The position numbers and the translations under genes are program-made. Source: Syncephalastrum monosporum B8922 (taxonomy: Eukaryota; Mucoromycota; Mucoromycetes; Mucorales; Syncephalastraceae). From it: a stretch of DNA of 64,000 bases. The notes under the pieces were generated by a model. That model saw only the letters and a list, made by a program, of their open reading frames with translations. It did not search any database and was not told the DNA's origin. The DNA is taken from contig JNEN01001014.1 of the NCBI GenBank assembly GCA_000697355.1, positions 186,001 to 250,000 on the forward strand, given 5' to 3'. Shown here piece after piece: positions 22,701-32,107 of this stretch (position 1 is the first letter of the stretch; every line of letters starts with the position of its first letter).

Positions 22701-23670
22701 CTTTCTTTTTCACAAATTTCATACTCACTCGTCTGAATCATCAGGCCCCACCTCGTAGGCTTCCTGACTGTTGAATTATGAGGTGAGAGGATGTTTTTCA
22801 AGACATTTTCCCATACTTTATCCATTTTTCGGTGAGAAACGATGCGAGCATGGCGTCATATTTCTGTTTGCCGGTCATAGTCTGCTGACCAGTCTCATCC
22901 TCCCAGCGCAGGTCCTTGTAGCGAACTGAAAGCCACCCTGGATTCTTGGGTTTGGTCGCCATCTGACGCTCAAAATTGTCGCGGACAGCGGACAGGACTC
23001 TCGGTAAGGTCTTCTTCTTGAGTTCATCGTCGATAAGTTTATCTGCTGCCATATCAAACGTTTTCTTTTTCGACCGATGCAGCACTCGAGCGGTAAATTG
23101 CTTGTTAATGTACTTTTCGAGCTCCTGTTCAATGGCCTTTTTCATCTCTGCCGGCGTAATGTCCACTTGCAATTTCGCTTGCTTGACTGGCTTGCGCTGG
23201 CCAGGCTGACGCATTTTTGCTGCAGGAGGCGGGGGTAATGCTGGGGAAGGAGAAGGACGATGTGGCGGCGTTGGAGGTATGTAATCCGGGTTGACCTTCA
23301 GGTTATACCACATACAGGTGCCCGAAACCGTATCAACATGGCACAGATAGGCGAGCACCTTCTTGGCAGGCTTAGGTGGTTCAATCATCTGCGCTTTTTT
23401 TCTAGAGGAAAAAATGTAAAGCCGAATCGAGTACAGTATAGCAAACTCGATTAGCACATCGATTGACCGTAGACGCTTGACTTCATCATCGCCAACGCGG
23501 AGATGGGTTATACTAAGACCACCGTAGAGATAGCGCTCGAGTTGGTCTGTCGCAGATTCGTAATCGATCTTGAGCCCACTACGTCCTAGGAATTTGGTCG
23601 TTTTCTTGAGCGAGCCTTTCGCGACCGGTTTCTCATTCGCCTTGATATAGGCCATGTGCACTAGCTCCAT
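19763..23670 (-). CDS. Fanzor (eukaryotic TnpB-like RNA-guided nuclease), apparently intact
   Basis: Six exons join in phase: 23670-22817, 22767-22729, 22659-22597, 22542-22202, 22137-20540 and 20488-19763, giving 1206 residues and a stop codon. The C-terminal exon holds the TnpB/Fanzor core: RuvC-I AGIDPGLVTT (Asp988), RuvC-II VTVPEYNSSK (Glu1128) running into the zinc ribbon SCCFCHE (Cys1135-1138) paired with CYNVRC (Cys1162/1167), and RuvC-III NRDVAAAYNI (Asp1178). All catalytic and zinc-binding residues are present. Upstream lie a Pro-rich linker in exon 1, short acidic exons, and a repeated EEEGAEEEGAE tract (about residues 600-620) in exon 5, which otherwise forms helical sequence like the recognition domain. 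At about 1200 residues it is long compared with TnpB (about 400). Fanzors use an RNA guide from the element end to cut DNA; that activity is inferred from the family. Confidence 0.85.
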
Positions 23671-26430
23671 ATCCTCTCGCGGATGGTCGTGATGTCCCCC
23701 TCGCGAATTGTCGTAATGTCTCGAGGTGGCACCATGGCATTGTTAATTACAGTCACCTTTGGAGACGTGTTCAAATCATATTGTGCAACCATGATGGGTT
23801 CAGCAAAAAGGATAAAAAAAAGATGAAGGAAGAGGGGGACCTGAACGTACGAAATCAGTTTTCTGATATGTTCCACATCATGAAAGTCACGAATAAATGA
23901 TATACGTAATTATCCACAACGGTTGATGATGATCACTTCCTAGGAAATCCGTACTCCACGCATCATCATAGACTTTTCTTTATTCTTTCACAGGCTCCAG
24001 GAAAGCGATATAGGTTTCATTATAAAATCTCGTTTTCCAATGGCTTAATACACAAAATAGAAAAGACGGGAATCTGCGCTTGATCAACAATTCAAGACAA
24101 AACTATCAGCTAGTAACACTGCTCTCAAACTATGAAAATTTAAAAATAAGAAGGATTCAAATGTGAAACTGCTATGTGAAAAATGATGAACGTGAGGAAA
24201 AGGTGAAGGTCAGTCGTGACCTGGAAAAAAAGTAAACACAGCATAAATCAAGTAAAGAAATGTCGTGTAACGCTTTATGCTAGACAAGCAGATCGGTTTG
24301 ACATTTACATTTTACTGGTGAAGCATAATGAGCTGCAGATTCAACCCTTTCCATCTATAGATGGTTATATAACAGCTGGGAAAAAATAGGATATATGGCT
24401 ATGTTAGATTGAACAGTCTTCTCACATTTCTTCGGTAAAAGACGCCTGATATGTTCCGGGCTTGATGGAAAAAAAGTAGCTGACGACATGAAATATGCAG
24501 GAAGATATAAACATCGCTGCGAAGCTTGTTCCGTAAAAGGCGTAAAATCGAGATTATACCGACGGGTCATGTAGGACAGGCGCAATCCCAAAACAACGAA
24601 AATAAACCACACGTTCTCGAATCGCACCTTTGGAGATATGATGATCGCTTTCATGTCTAGAGTAAGCTCTGTTTTACACTGGAATCCAACGCATTTGGAC
24701 CTTACCAACAGTGTTTCTTTTAGGTGTCTTGATAATGGCCCCTCCAGCCTATAAAAATGATATTGAGTGGGCTATGTGTACTATACCTGTAGGCTCTTTT
24801 CGAGAGGTACCCGAGCCGAGTCCGAGAAAATAAGCTTCCGTACACATGTATCTACTGCAAGGCTGCTCATTTTCGTTTTTCTTCTCAATCTTCTTTTCCG
24901 CCTCGATAAAGTCTGCTGCAAGGCTGCTCCCTCCTTTGATTCGCGAAATCGTACTACATACATCTATGTCGTAATACAAACAAGTATATTTGTGAAAGAC
25001 CTATCCTTATCCTCGTTTATTACTCTAGTAAAGTACGGGAATTGAATAAAAGGATACAATCTAACGGTCACTATCTGACCTATCTGGAAAAGCAAACCTC
25101 ATTACGCGTCGGTATATTCCTGTGAGGATTTTTAATGAAACACCTGACCCTGGTATGAAAGCAGAACTTTACCAATCGCAAACATAGCTATATCACTGCA
25201 AGGCTGCTCAACTTTTTTTTTGTGCCTGACTCAGCAACCGAAGCAATCTGAATCTGGCGTAATATGTATGTGTATTCTTAGGCGCAGTATGCATGCATGA
25301 ATAATATTAGGCGGAGCACATTTTACATTCCACTTTGACCGCTGTAACGTTGCGCAGGCGAGCAACATGCAGATTTCTCTTTTTTTTTCTTGGGGGGGGG
25401 GGTACAAGGGGCGCAATATAGGTCATAACTGACAACACTTTCTGTTCCGATGACCCAATATAGATTCAATATTCTTATATCTATCGGTCGTCGTACTGCT
25501 GTTTGTCAGGACTTCACATAGCATATATCTTATATAAAGCTATACTACTACTTGCTCATCATACGTTGGTATCGAATGCAAGTCCTAGTAAAAATAACAT
25601 ATATGGCGAGTCTGGTCTAATTAAGACATAGAAATAATACCTTTTACACCAGCAGCTTCGGATGTTCCTTTTGTCGTCCTATATTTGTGTGATAAAGAAA
25701 TTATATGAGAGCATTAAAAGCGAAGAATATGTATAGAGTGCTGCTCAGGAGGAGAAAAGAGTGACTTATTTTTACACAAAGCCATCGGCACCTTGTCAAT
25801 ACTGACATCTCACCCATCTTGCCGAATATTTCGAATGTTTGACAGGTGTTGCAGCACATTTACTAGTTTATCCTTCCGATGTTAACAAGAAACAAGGCTA
25901 GTTCCGATTGTTGTATCATTTCAGGTACCTGTTTTCTCGTCTTTACTCTTATTGGTACGCGTAAATTTGATTGTATGCATCAAAAGATCGCCGACGACGA
26001 GGATCATTGACGCATCAATTCGTATATAAAGGTGCGGTATCACTCACATGTGAATCATTCTTTCCTTCCTATTCATCATCCTCAAGACCAGATACTAGCA
26101 AGTATATCAATATCCAAGGCTGCTCGAAATATAAACTAACATGGGTAGCGCGGGTCTTCCTGTAGTCAACCTCAAGATCCGTTACCACCAATTGTCCATC
26201 CGCTGCATCAGGGCGTGACATCGGCGGCATGAAAGTAATTCTAGTCGACAAGAAAAGCTATACAAATCACTGACTGTCATGTAAACTACAGCTTGCTATA
26301 TCGCTGTTTCGTCCCTACTTGGCCTGCTCCATCGTTCTTGTCTCTTTCTGAGCTTTTTTTTTTTCCTGCCAGTGAGTGAACAGCCGCCACTATGAAAATC
26401 AGTGATTAACATAATTTTATCGTAGCTTCA
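23671..26430. other. Internal right part of the element, 2.8 kb without a recognised gene
   Basis: AT-rich sequence upstream of the nuclease start. It has scattered short minus-strand ORFs (24355-24708, 26069-26251) that are not clearly coding, a G10 run at 25395, and four copies of a 14-base motif (separate entry). It probably contains the nuclease promoter. The ORF at 24355-24708 is the best candidate for a second small gene, but I recognise no domain. Confidence 0.45.
24855..26125 (+). repeat. Four dispersed copies of CTGCAAGGCTGCTC
   Basis: Exact or near-exact copies occur at 24855-24868, 24916-24929, 25196-25209 and (CCAAGGCTGCTC) 26114-26125, all in the same orientation in the right third of the element. 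I did not find them in the left third. Repeated short words inside the TIRs are a common form of transposase or host-factor binding site. Function here is not shown. Confidence 0.65.
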
Positions 26431-26803
26431 CTCCTTCTCTTCCCTTTGCTTCGCTGACCGCAATTGCCCCGCAGTCTACTCTCCTTTGGAGGCAAGTTAC
26501 ACACTTCTTTGGACTGCAGGCTCTTATGTATACGTGCTTATGTATATTTTCACAGTTGCTTGCTGTTCGGGCCATTCGTTCTGAAGCATCGGTGCCTTTG
26601 AAATTGATGTTCTTTTTTTTACATATAAACACTTGGTATGTATGATAACATTGATTTGATCTCAATCATCTGCGGAACAATCTACTCACATGTCCCATGA
26701 AACCTTCACTGTATTACGATAGTCATTAGTTGTTTAGTCCCTGCACCAGTTTTGGTTCCGGTGGACATGCTTGCAATACAGCAGTAAAAGAAATAAATTT
26801 CTC
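26431..26803 (-). repeat. Right terminal inverted repeat (373 bp)
   Basis: Reverse complement of 17963-18335. Outside the match the next bases differ (GC here versus GT on the left), which sets the element boundary to within one or two bases. Confidence 0.9.
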
Positions 26804-27683
26804 GCATATCACAGCCATCTGAACACCACTCATTTTCAATTATAAGCAGAAGCAATGCTGATGCGTCTTATTTCACGTTGTTCAGATCCTTCCCGTGTCA
26901 TTTGTTAGAGGAAAAGGATTAAATGGAAGGAGAAGGAGCCATGTTCCTGCAGTATGAATGCGGAACGCAGTCGATGCAGAAACGTGTACCGTATCTGGAA
27001 ATCTATATTTCGTCACTGCAAAGCATTGTCCACAGACTGTCATCACGAAGAAGAAGAGACAAATATCGATTAAAGCAATCTATTGTATTTCTGCTTCAAA
27101 ACATACAAGTTTCAACGAAGGGTAGTAGGGGCCCTGCTTCTTAGTTTAAACATTTCTCGGTGCTGAGCCTATGCGTGAGTCTATCTTGCTGTATGTACAG
27201 TATTGCAGACAGTGATGCACGAAATGATTCGTCAAGAGAGTATTACTAGTATTACTCAAGCAGTACAATGGAGCAGTTATTCATGCATGTGAGATACTGG
27301 GACGCTATAAAAGACTCGCATGCACTTGCCTTCGTGTCCATCACGGCCTGTATAGAGTGTGCGTGGAGTGTCCACCTGAACGCATACGAGTTTTATGTGG
27401 CCTACGCCTTGGAATCATTTTACTAGGCAGACATTATGCTATTACTATATACTTGAGGGGAGCCGGGCTGATATGGGAGTGTGTGTGTGTGCCGACGACA
27501 ATTCAAATGGAAAGAGTTTCGATTTCTGAACGCTGGCTACCTGTATGCGGGTGGCCAAAAATTGGGAGGTTGGAATTGGTCACAAATTCGCGTAGCTGCT
27601 GCTTCATAGAAAACTTTCTCTTCCCCACACATACACCCCCATTTTCTTCGCATACAAGACTTCATTGCCTTCTCGGTCCCATA
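26804..27683. other. Intergenic 880 bases, TAF12 promoter side
   Basis: Spacer from the element end to the TAF12 start. A GTGTGTGTGTG run is at 27480-27490. An ORF that extends the TAF12 frame upstream to 27357 has no family similarity and is taken as 5' UTR. Confidence 0.5.
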
Positions 27684-28089
27684 ATGTCCAACAATGGCAA
27701 TGTCAATACGAATCAAGGCGGGGCACCGATGCAACCTGTCCCGAATCTTCTTCAGCAGTACCAGGCCGGCATTGAAATGATGGGACGTCAACTGATTGCG
27801 TATCGACAAGCCTTGGAACGCAACGATCTACCCGAAGCAGACAAGGAACGCATCCGCCGAGAAGAGTCGCAGCTGCAGAATCGCCTAACGACCTACCAAA
27901 ACATGATTCAAAATGTCGCTCCTCAATTTGCAGCACAGAACGTGCAACAACAACGCTTGCTCGCCCAGCAGCTGAACAATCCAGACGCGGCTGCGTACCT
28001 TCGTATGTGAAAGGTGGATAGTGTAAAGAAACCCACGGACTGATGAAGGCTTAGGTAATCAGACGGCCATGATGGCAAACCAGGCCCAA

Positions 28090-28124
<35 letters not shown>

Positions 28125-28776
28125 GCAACAGCAGCAACAAGCACCACAACCACAGCAAGCTCAACAACTTCCACAAGCTCAGCAACCTCAGCCTCAACAG
28201 CAGGCACCACAGCAACCGCAATCGCAGCAACAGACACCTCAGCAACAACAGCAACAGCAACAGCAACAACAAAGACCTCCGGGCATGAAGCCGGTGTATC
28301 CGTTTCAAGCCCCACCACAGCCTGGCCTGATGCGCGCGCCTTCCGCGACGGGCGATCCTGACGGCGTGCCACGCATTCTGACGAAACGCAAGATTCAGGA
28401 CCTCGTCAGCCAGATCGATCCACAGGAACGTCTGGATCCGGAGGTGGAAGACGTGAGTCCCAAATGAAATAGATTGGAAATATTGCGATAGGCGGCGGCT
28501 GACGATATTTCCCCCCTTTCTCAGATTCTGCTTGAGATTGCAGACGAGTTTATCGAATCGACGACGGCGTTCGCGTGCAGATTAGCCAAGCATCGCAAGT
28601 CGGACACGCTCGAAGTCAAAGACTTACAGCTGCACTTGGAGCGCAATTGGAATATTCGTATACCCGGGTTTGCCGCCGATGACATTCGGACCCTTCGCAA
28701 ACCTGTCATCCCCGCAAGCCATCAGAACAAGGTGCAGGCTGTCAATGCAGCCAAGGCCTCTGGCAAGAAGGATTAG
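27684..28776 (+). CDS. TAF12: TFIID/SAGA subunit TAF12 (histone fold)
   Basis: Three exons (27684-28002, 28055-28452, 28525-28776) give 322 residues. The N-terminal region is helical (YQAGIEMMGRQLIAYRQALE). A Gln-rich tract of about 60 residues follows, encoded by mixed CAA/CAG codons. The C-terminal histone fold starts RILTKRKIQDLVSQIDPQER, continues EDILLEIADEFIESTTAFAC and ends KDLQLHLERNWNIRIPGF. TAF12 pairs with TAF4 in TFIID and with Ada1 in SAGA. An intron splits the histone fold between helix 1 and helix 2. The Gln tract is typical of fungal orthologs. The start is the first ATG after the 5' UTR C/T tract. Confidence 0.93.
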
Positions 28777-29017
28777 TGCCATGTCACACTTGTAAATAGG
28801 TAGAAGGAGTCAGAAGAAACAAACAGTAGTATATGAAATACTCTTTCATGCGCTCATGTCTTTTCTTTTCTTCGTACGCAAAAGTATATCCGCGGAAAAA
28901 GAGGAAAGGAGAGCATTATTATTAATGCAAGAAAAAAAATAATACGTTATTGAATGCGCGTGTCTTTTTCATTTATTGACTATAATCGGTACTGCATGCC
29001 CAGAGCAGGGATGGGTA

Positions 29018-30991
29018 TTAAATAGCAGCCGCGACGGCGGCAGCAAGAGCGACGACGAGGCTGCCGAGCGAAACAGCAGAGGGGTGGTATACAGCCGCAG
29101 AAGAGGCGAAGTTTTGGCTTTCGGCTGGGCCGGTGAGGGCGAGTCCGCCGGTCGTACCGTTGCGCTCGGCTGCCGTGGAATCTGGAAAAGCGGCAGCGGC
29201 CGGGCGGTGCTCGGTGACGAGACCGGAGCCATCCATGTCACGGCCGCCGGTGTAAGGACCGAGGGCAGGCACAATATCGTCCGTGTCGTCCATGTTCAGC
29301 TGCTCGCACACGGCCGCCGAACGGCGGCGGACCCAGTCGGCGATGCTCACGCTGGCGTCGCTGTTGCCAACGGCGCCTTTGGCATGGATAGTGTCCGCAA
29401 GCGAGGCCGTATAAAAGTCGTCGTACGTCCAGGGCATCTTTCGACCAGGCGAGCGGCCCGGGAGACCGCGGTCCCACGCCAAATCCCTTGCGAGCATCTG
29501 CTGCCACGTCTTGAGGCGGGGCTCAATCACGGACGGCTTGAAGAATCGCTTGACGAGCGTCTTGAGAATGCGCTCAAAGGCCGGGGTGTCGACCCGGAGA
29601 AGGGCCTCGACGAGAGGGCGCTCGGCGCCGGATGGAGCAAAGTTCTGGTAGGGCACGGTCGCGAGCTCGGCATCTTCGACGCCGTTGCCGAGGGTCTCGT
29701 CAAAATCGTAGGTAATAAGAGTCCACTGACGGGTGCCAAGGTCCTGGTTGAGGTAAAAGTTCGAACCCTGGTACCACACACCCTCCCAGGAGCCGACCAA
29801 AAAGTTGACGGCGAGGTGGATCATGGTGTGCTCGATATGGATGAGCTCGGCGAGCTTTTCCTTGGTGTCAGCCTCAGCGAGTGCGCGGGTGAACTCGATC
29901 AGGGGCAAGGTCTTATTCTTCTCGTCGAGGTACTGTTTGTCTTTGCCCTTGTCCTTGAGCTCGTACAGGTCCTCCGAGTAGAGCTCGGCGTCATCGCCCA
30001 GATATGCCAGATTGGCGACGTGCGTATCGTCGAGAGCGTTGCCCTTGTACGTCGGCCCGGTGTGCGGGTAAGTCCAGTCGCCGCCATTCAAGACGTCCTC
30101 AATAAAATGGGTCGAGGCATCGTCCGTCATCAGAAATAGACCGATCGGCTCCTCATTGACGTACAGGCGCACCCAGCTGCCGCTGAGGGTCGCCACACCG
30201 GCCGCGCTCAGGCAATCCAGGACGAGCTTCTCACGCATGAAGGACGGGTCGGTCGGCTCGGCACGGAGCTTGAGCATCGAGCGACCAAAGAGCAGCTGCT
30301 TGGGCGCGTCATCGCCCTTGACAAACTTGTTCAGGTCAATTTTGAACGACTGGCGGTCGTACTCCTTGGTGGACTGGCCACTGTTGATGATACCGGCGTC
30401 ATGGATGGTGTGGATCTCCGAATTGCTGATATAGGTCATCTCGTACACGTGGGCATCGTTGTACTTGTGCTGGGGGTGGACAAGGATCCTGTCGAGCTTC
30501 TCAGTGTCGACGCGCAAGAGCAACGTAGCGACTTCGTTGGACTTGTTCATGTTGGTAAAAAGCGCTGAAGAAGGACATCAATTTCTAATCATCATTCAGG
30601 AGTGTAATTCAGACGGCTTACGAGGGTAGACGGGATTGAACGCTTGGGGCAGCTCGGGCATGCTGTAGACATTCGGGAAACGGTCAAAGAACTCATTACC
30701 AGTTGTGGCCTGGCCCGCCGCAAGTGAGCGCTCGACCGACTCAGAGCGCACTGTCTCGCCTGAGTCAGCGTCGGTGATGACATAGTTGTAGATCTGGCTA
30801 AAAGGTGCGGTGCCGACATACAGGTTCGGATGTTCTTCACTCTCCTGGAGTGCATACGCTTGTCCGGCAATCGACACACCTACACCTTGGCCTTCCGATC
30901 TATTGGGAAAGGCGACAACGGCATACTGCACATTAGCAGCCCATGAAACCATTGCTGTGCATAGTAGTAGTATTAGAGAGATTAGTCTCAT
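29018..30991 (-). CDS. CotH-family cell-surface protein with GPI-type anchor
   Basis: Two exons (30991-30622, 30564-29018) give 638 residues. The signal peptide is MRLISLILLLCTAMVSWA. Residues 20-120 form the N-terminal beta domain seen in mucoralean CotH proteins. The CotH kinase-like core follows: HPQHKYNDAHVYEMTYISNS, then KQLLFGRSMLKLRAEPTDPS, SWVRLYVNEEPIGLFLMTDD, and the metal-binding-like WTLITYDFDETLGNG. A Ser/Thr/Ala-rich stalk leads to a hydrophobic C-terminus (SLGSLVVALAAAVAAAI) fitting a GPI signal. CotH proteins are atypical secretory-pathway kinases. In pathogenic Mucorales some members act as host-cell invasins, but this family is also widespread in harmless species. Which subgroup this one belongs to is not resolved. 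Confidence 0.88.
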
Positions 30992-32107
30992 ACTATTAAA
31001 GAAAAAAGCAGAAGAGAAAAGGAGCGGGGAGGGGCTCAGAAGTACTGAGGGTATATAAAAAAGAGTGTAAGTGAGAGAAAAGAGAAAGAGAGAATAAAGA
31101 GAATGTAAAAAACATGGTACACTATTTAGAATGAAAACAAGTCATAAAAGGGTTGCATACACATTCGGGGGACATGTGAGCGTGAGCTCGCGTGGATGCA
31201 GAGCATAAAGCGCTTGTTCACGCTCAAGTCACTTGGGGATTTTGCCTGGATGGCGAGAGTGAGAGTGTGCGCGAGTGCACACACCCCTTGCTTACTTTCC
31301 AAGTCCTTTAATTGCGGTCAAAATCTCTTTGTCTATCCTCCTGGTGCAAGAAAACGCCAAGGAGACAGAACCAGGAAAAGAGGACGATCCCCGTAAAATA
31401 AGAACTTTTCTGATTCAGCGATCCATTTCCATAGATGAATTGCATAAAAATACGCATGACAGTAAGCTTTCTACAAGGAAGCTCGCTCTCAATAATGTAA
31501 CGTATGCCGTGCTGATAATGATAGTCTTTTTTAAATGGATAAATGAGCGACAAAAGGTTAATGTCAATACATTCTCGGGACGAAGGATACCATATGTTTT
31601 TTTAATGTCCAAGATCAAGCACGGCACAAATTGAGTTAGTTGACAGAATTTTACATGACGGAACGACGGGCATGTATGCTCCTTTTCGGCGGTATTGAAT
31701 ATGCATATATGTATATATATGTAAGTGATAGTAACGGGACAACGCACGTTTGACACTTTATTATATTATTTTTTAACCAAGAGATATTCACAAAAACGTA
31801 CATTTAGAGCGCGTCCAGGGTCGACAAAAAGAAAGAGAGAGAAAAAGGTTCGTAAGGAGGGGCGTGTGGGGAGAAGGCGTACCGGCTCAGCACGGGTTAT
31901 AGCGAATAGCAAGTGAAAAAAATGATAGGGAGTGCGAAGCTGGGGGAATGGAGGATGAGTTGCGATTAAAAAGGGAAAAGGGTCAGGGGGGAATATGTGG
32001 GCGAGCGACAGAGAAAGGCAAGGAGGAGGGAGTAAATAGAGAGAGAGAGAGAGTATACGTTGGGATCTTTTTGTTAAATTATGCCTACTCTATATATATA
32101 CTGTACT
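30992..32107. other. Intergenic 1.1 kb, CotH promoter
   Basis: A TATATA core at 31051-31058 lies about 60 bases upstream of the CotH ATG and may serve as its TATA element. The rest is purine-rich (31830-32050), with TATATA words near 31706-31721 and 32090-32100. No gene seen. Confidence 0.45.

Larger units (their letters stand above)
17963..26803 (-). mobile_element. 8.84-kb long-TIR element carrying a Fanzor nuclease
   Basis: Bases 17963-18335 reappear as the reverse complement at 26431-26803, and the two arms read as nearly identical over 373 bases, including an A8/T8 run. The sequence between encodes one recognisable gene, a Fanzor, on the minus strand. Outer ends start GAGAAATTTATTTC in both arms. 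I find no target-site duplication next to either end (left flank ends ...TTCAACCCGT, right flank starts GCATATCACAGCC) and no DDE, tyrosine or rolling-circle transposase motifs. Fanzors are known as passengers of several eukaryotic transposon classes. Assigning this one to a superfamily needs comparison of more copies. Near-identical arms suggest recent insertion or gene conversion. Confidence 0.85.

Noticed and set aside
22798..23670. Separate gene upstream of the Fanzor
   Set aside because: It joins the following exons in phase through canonical introns, so it is treated as exon 1 of the same gene.
26417..26430. Extension of the right arm beyond 26431
   Set aside because: Bases no longer match the left arm (TGAAG versus GAGAA), so the arm ends here.
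28976..30139. 387-codon plus ORF opposite CotH
   Set aside because: Shadow ORF; the minus strand encodes the CotH core with a signal peptide and anchor.
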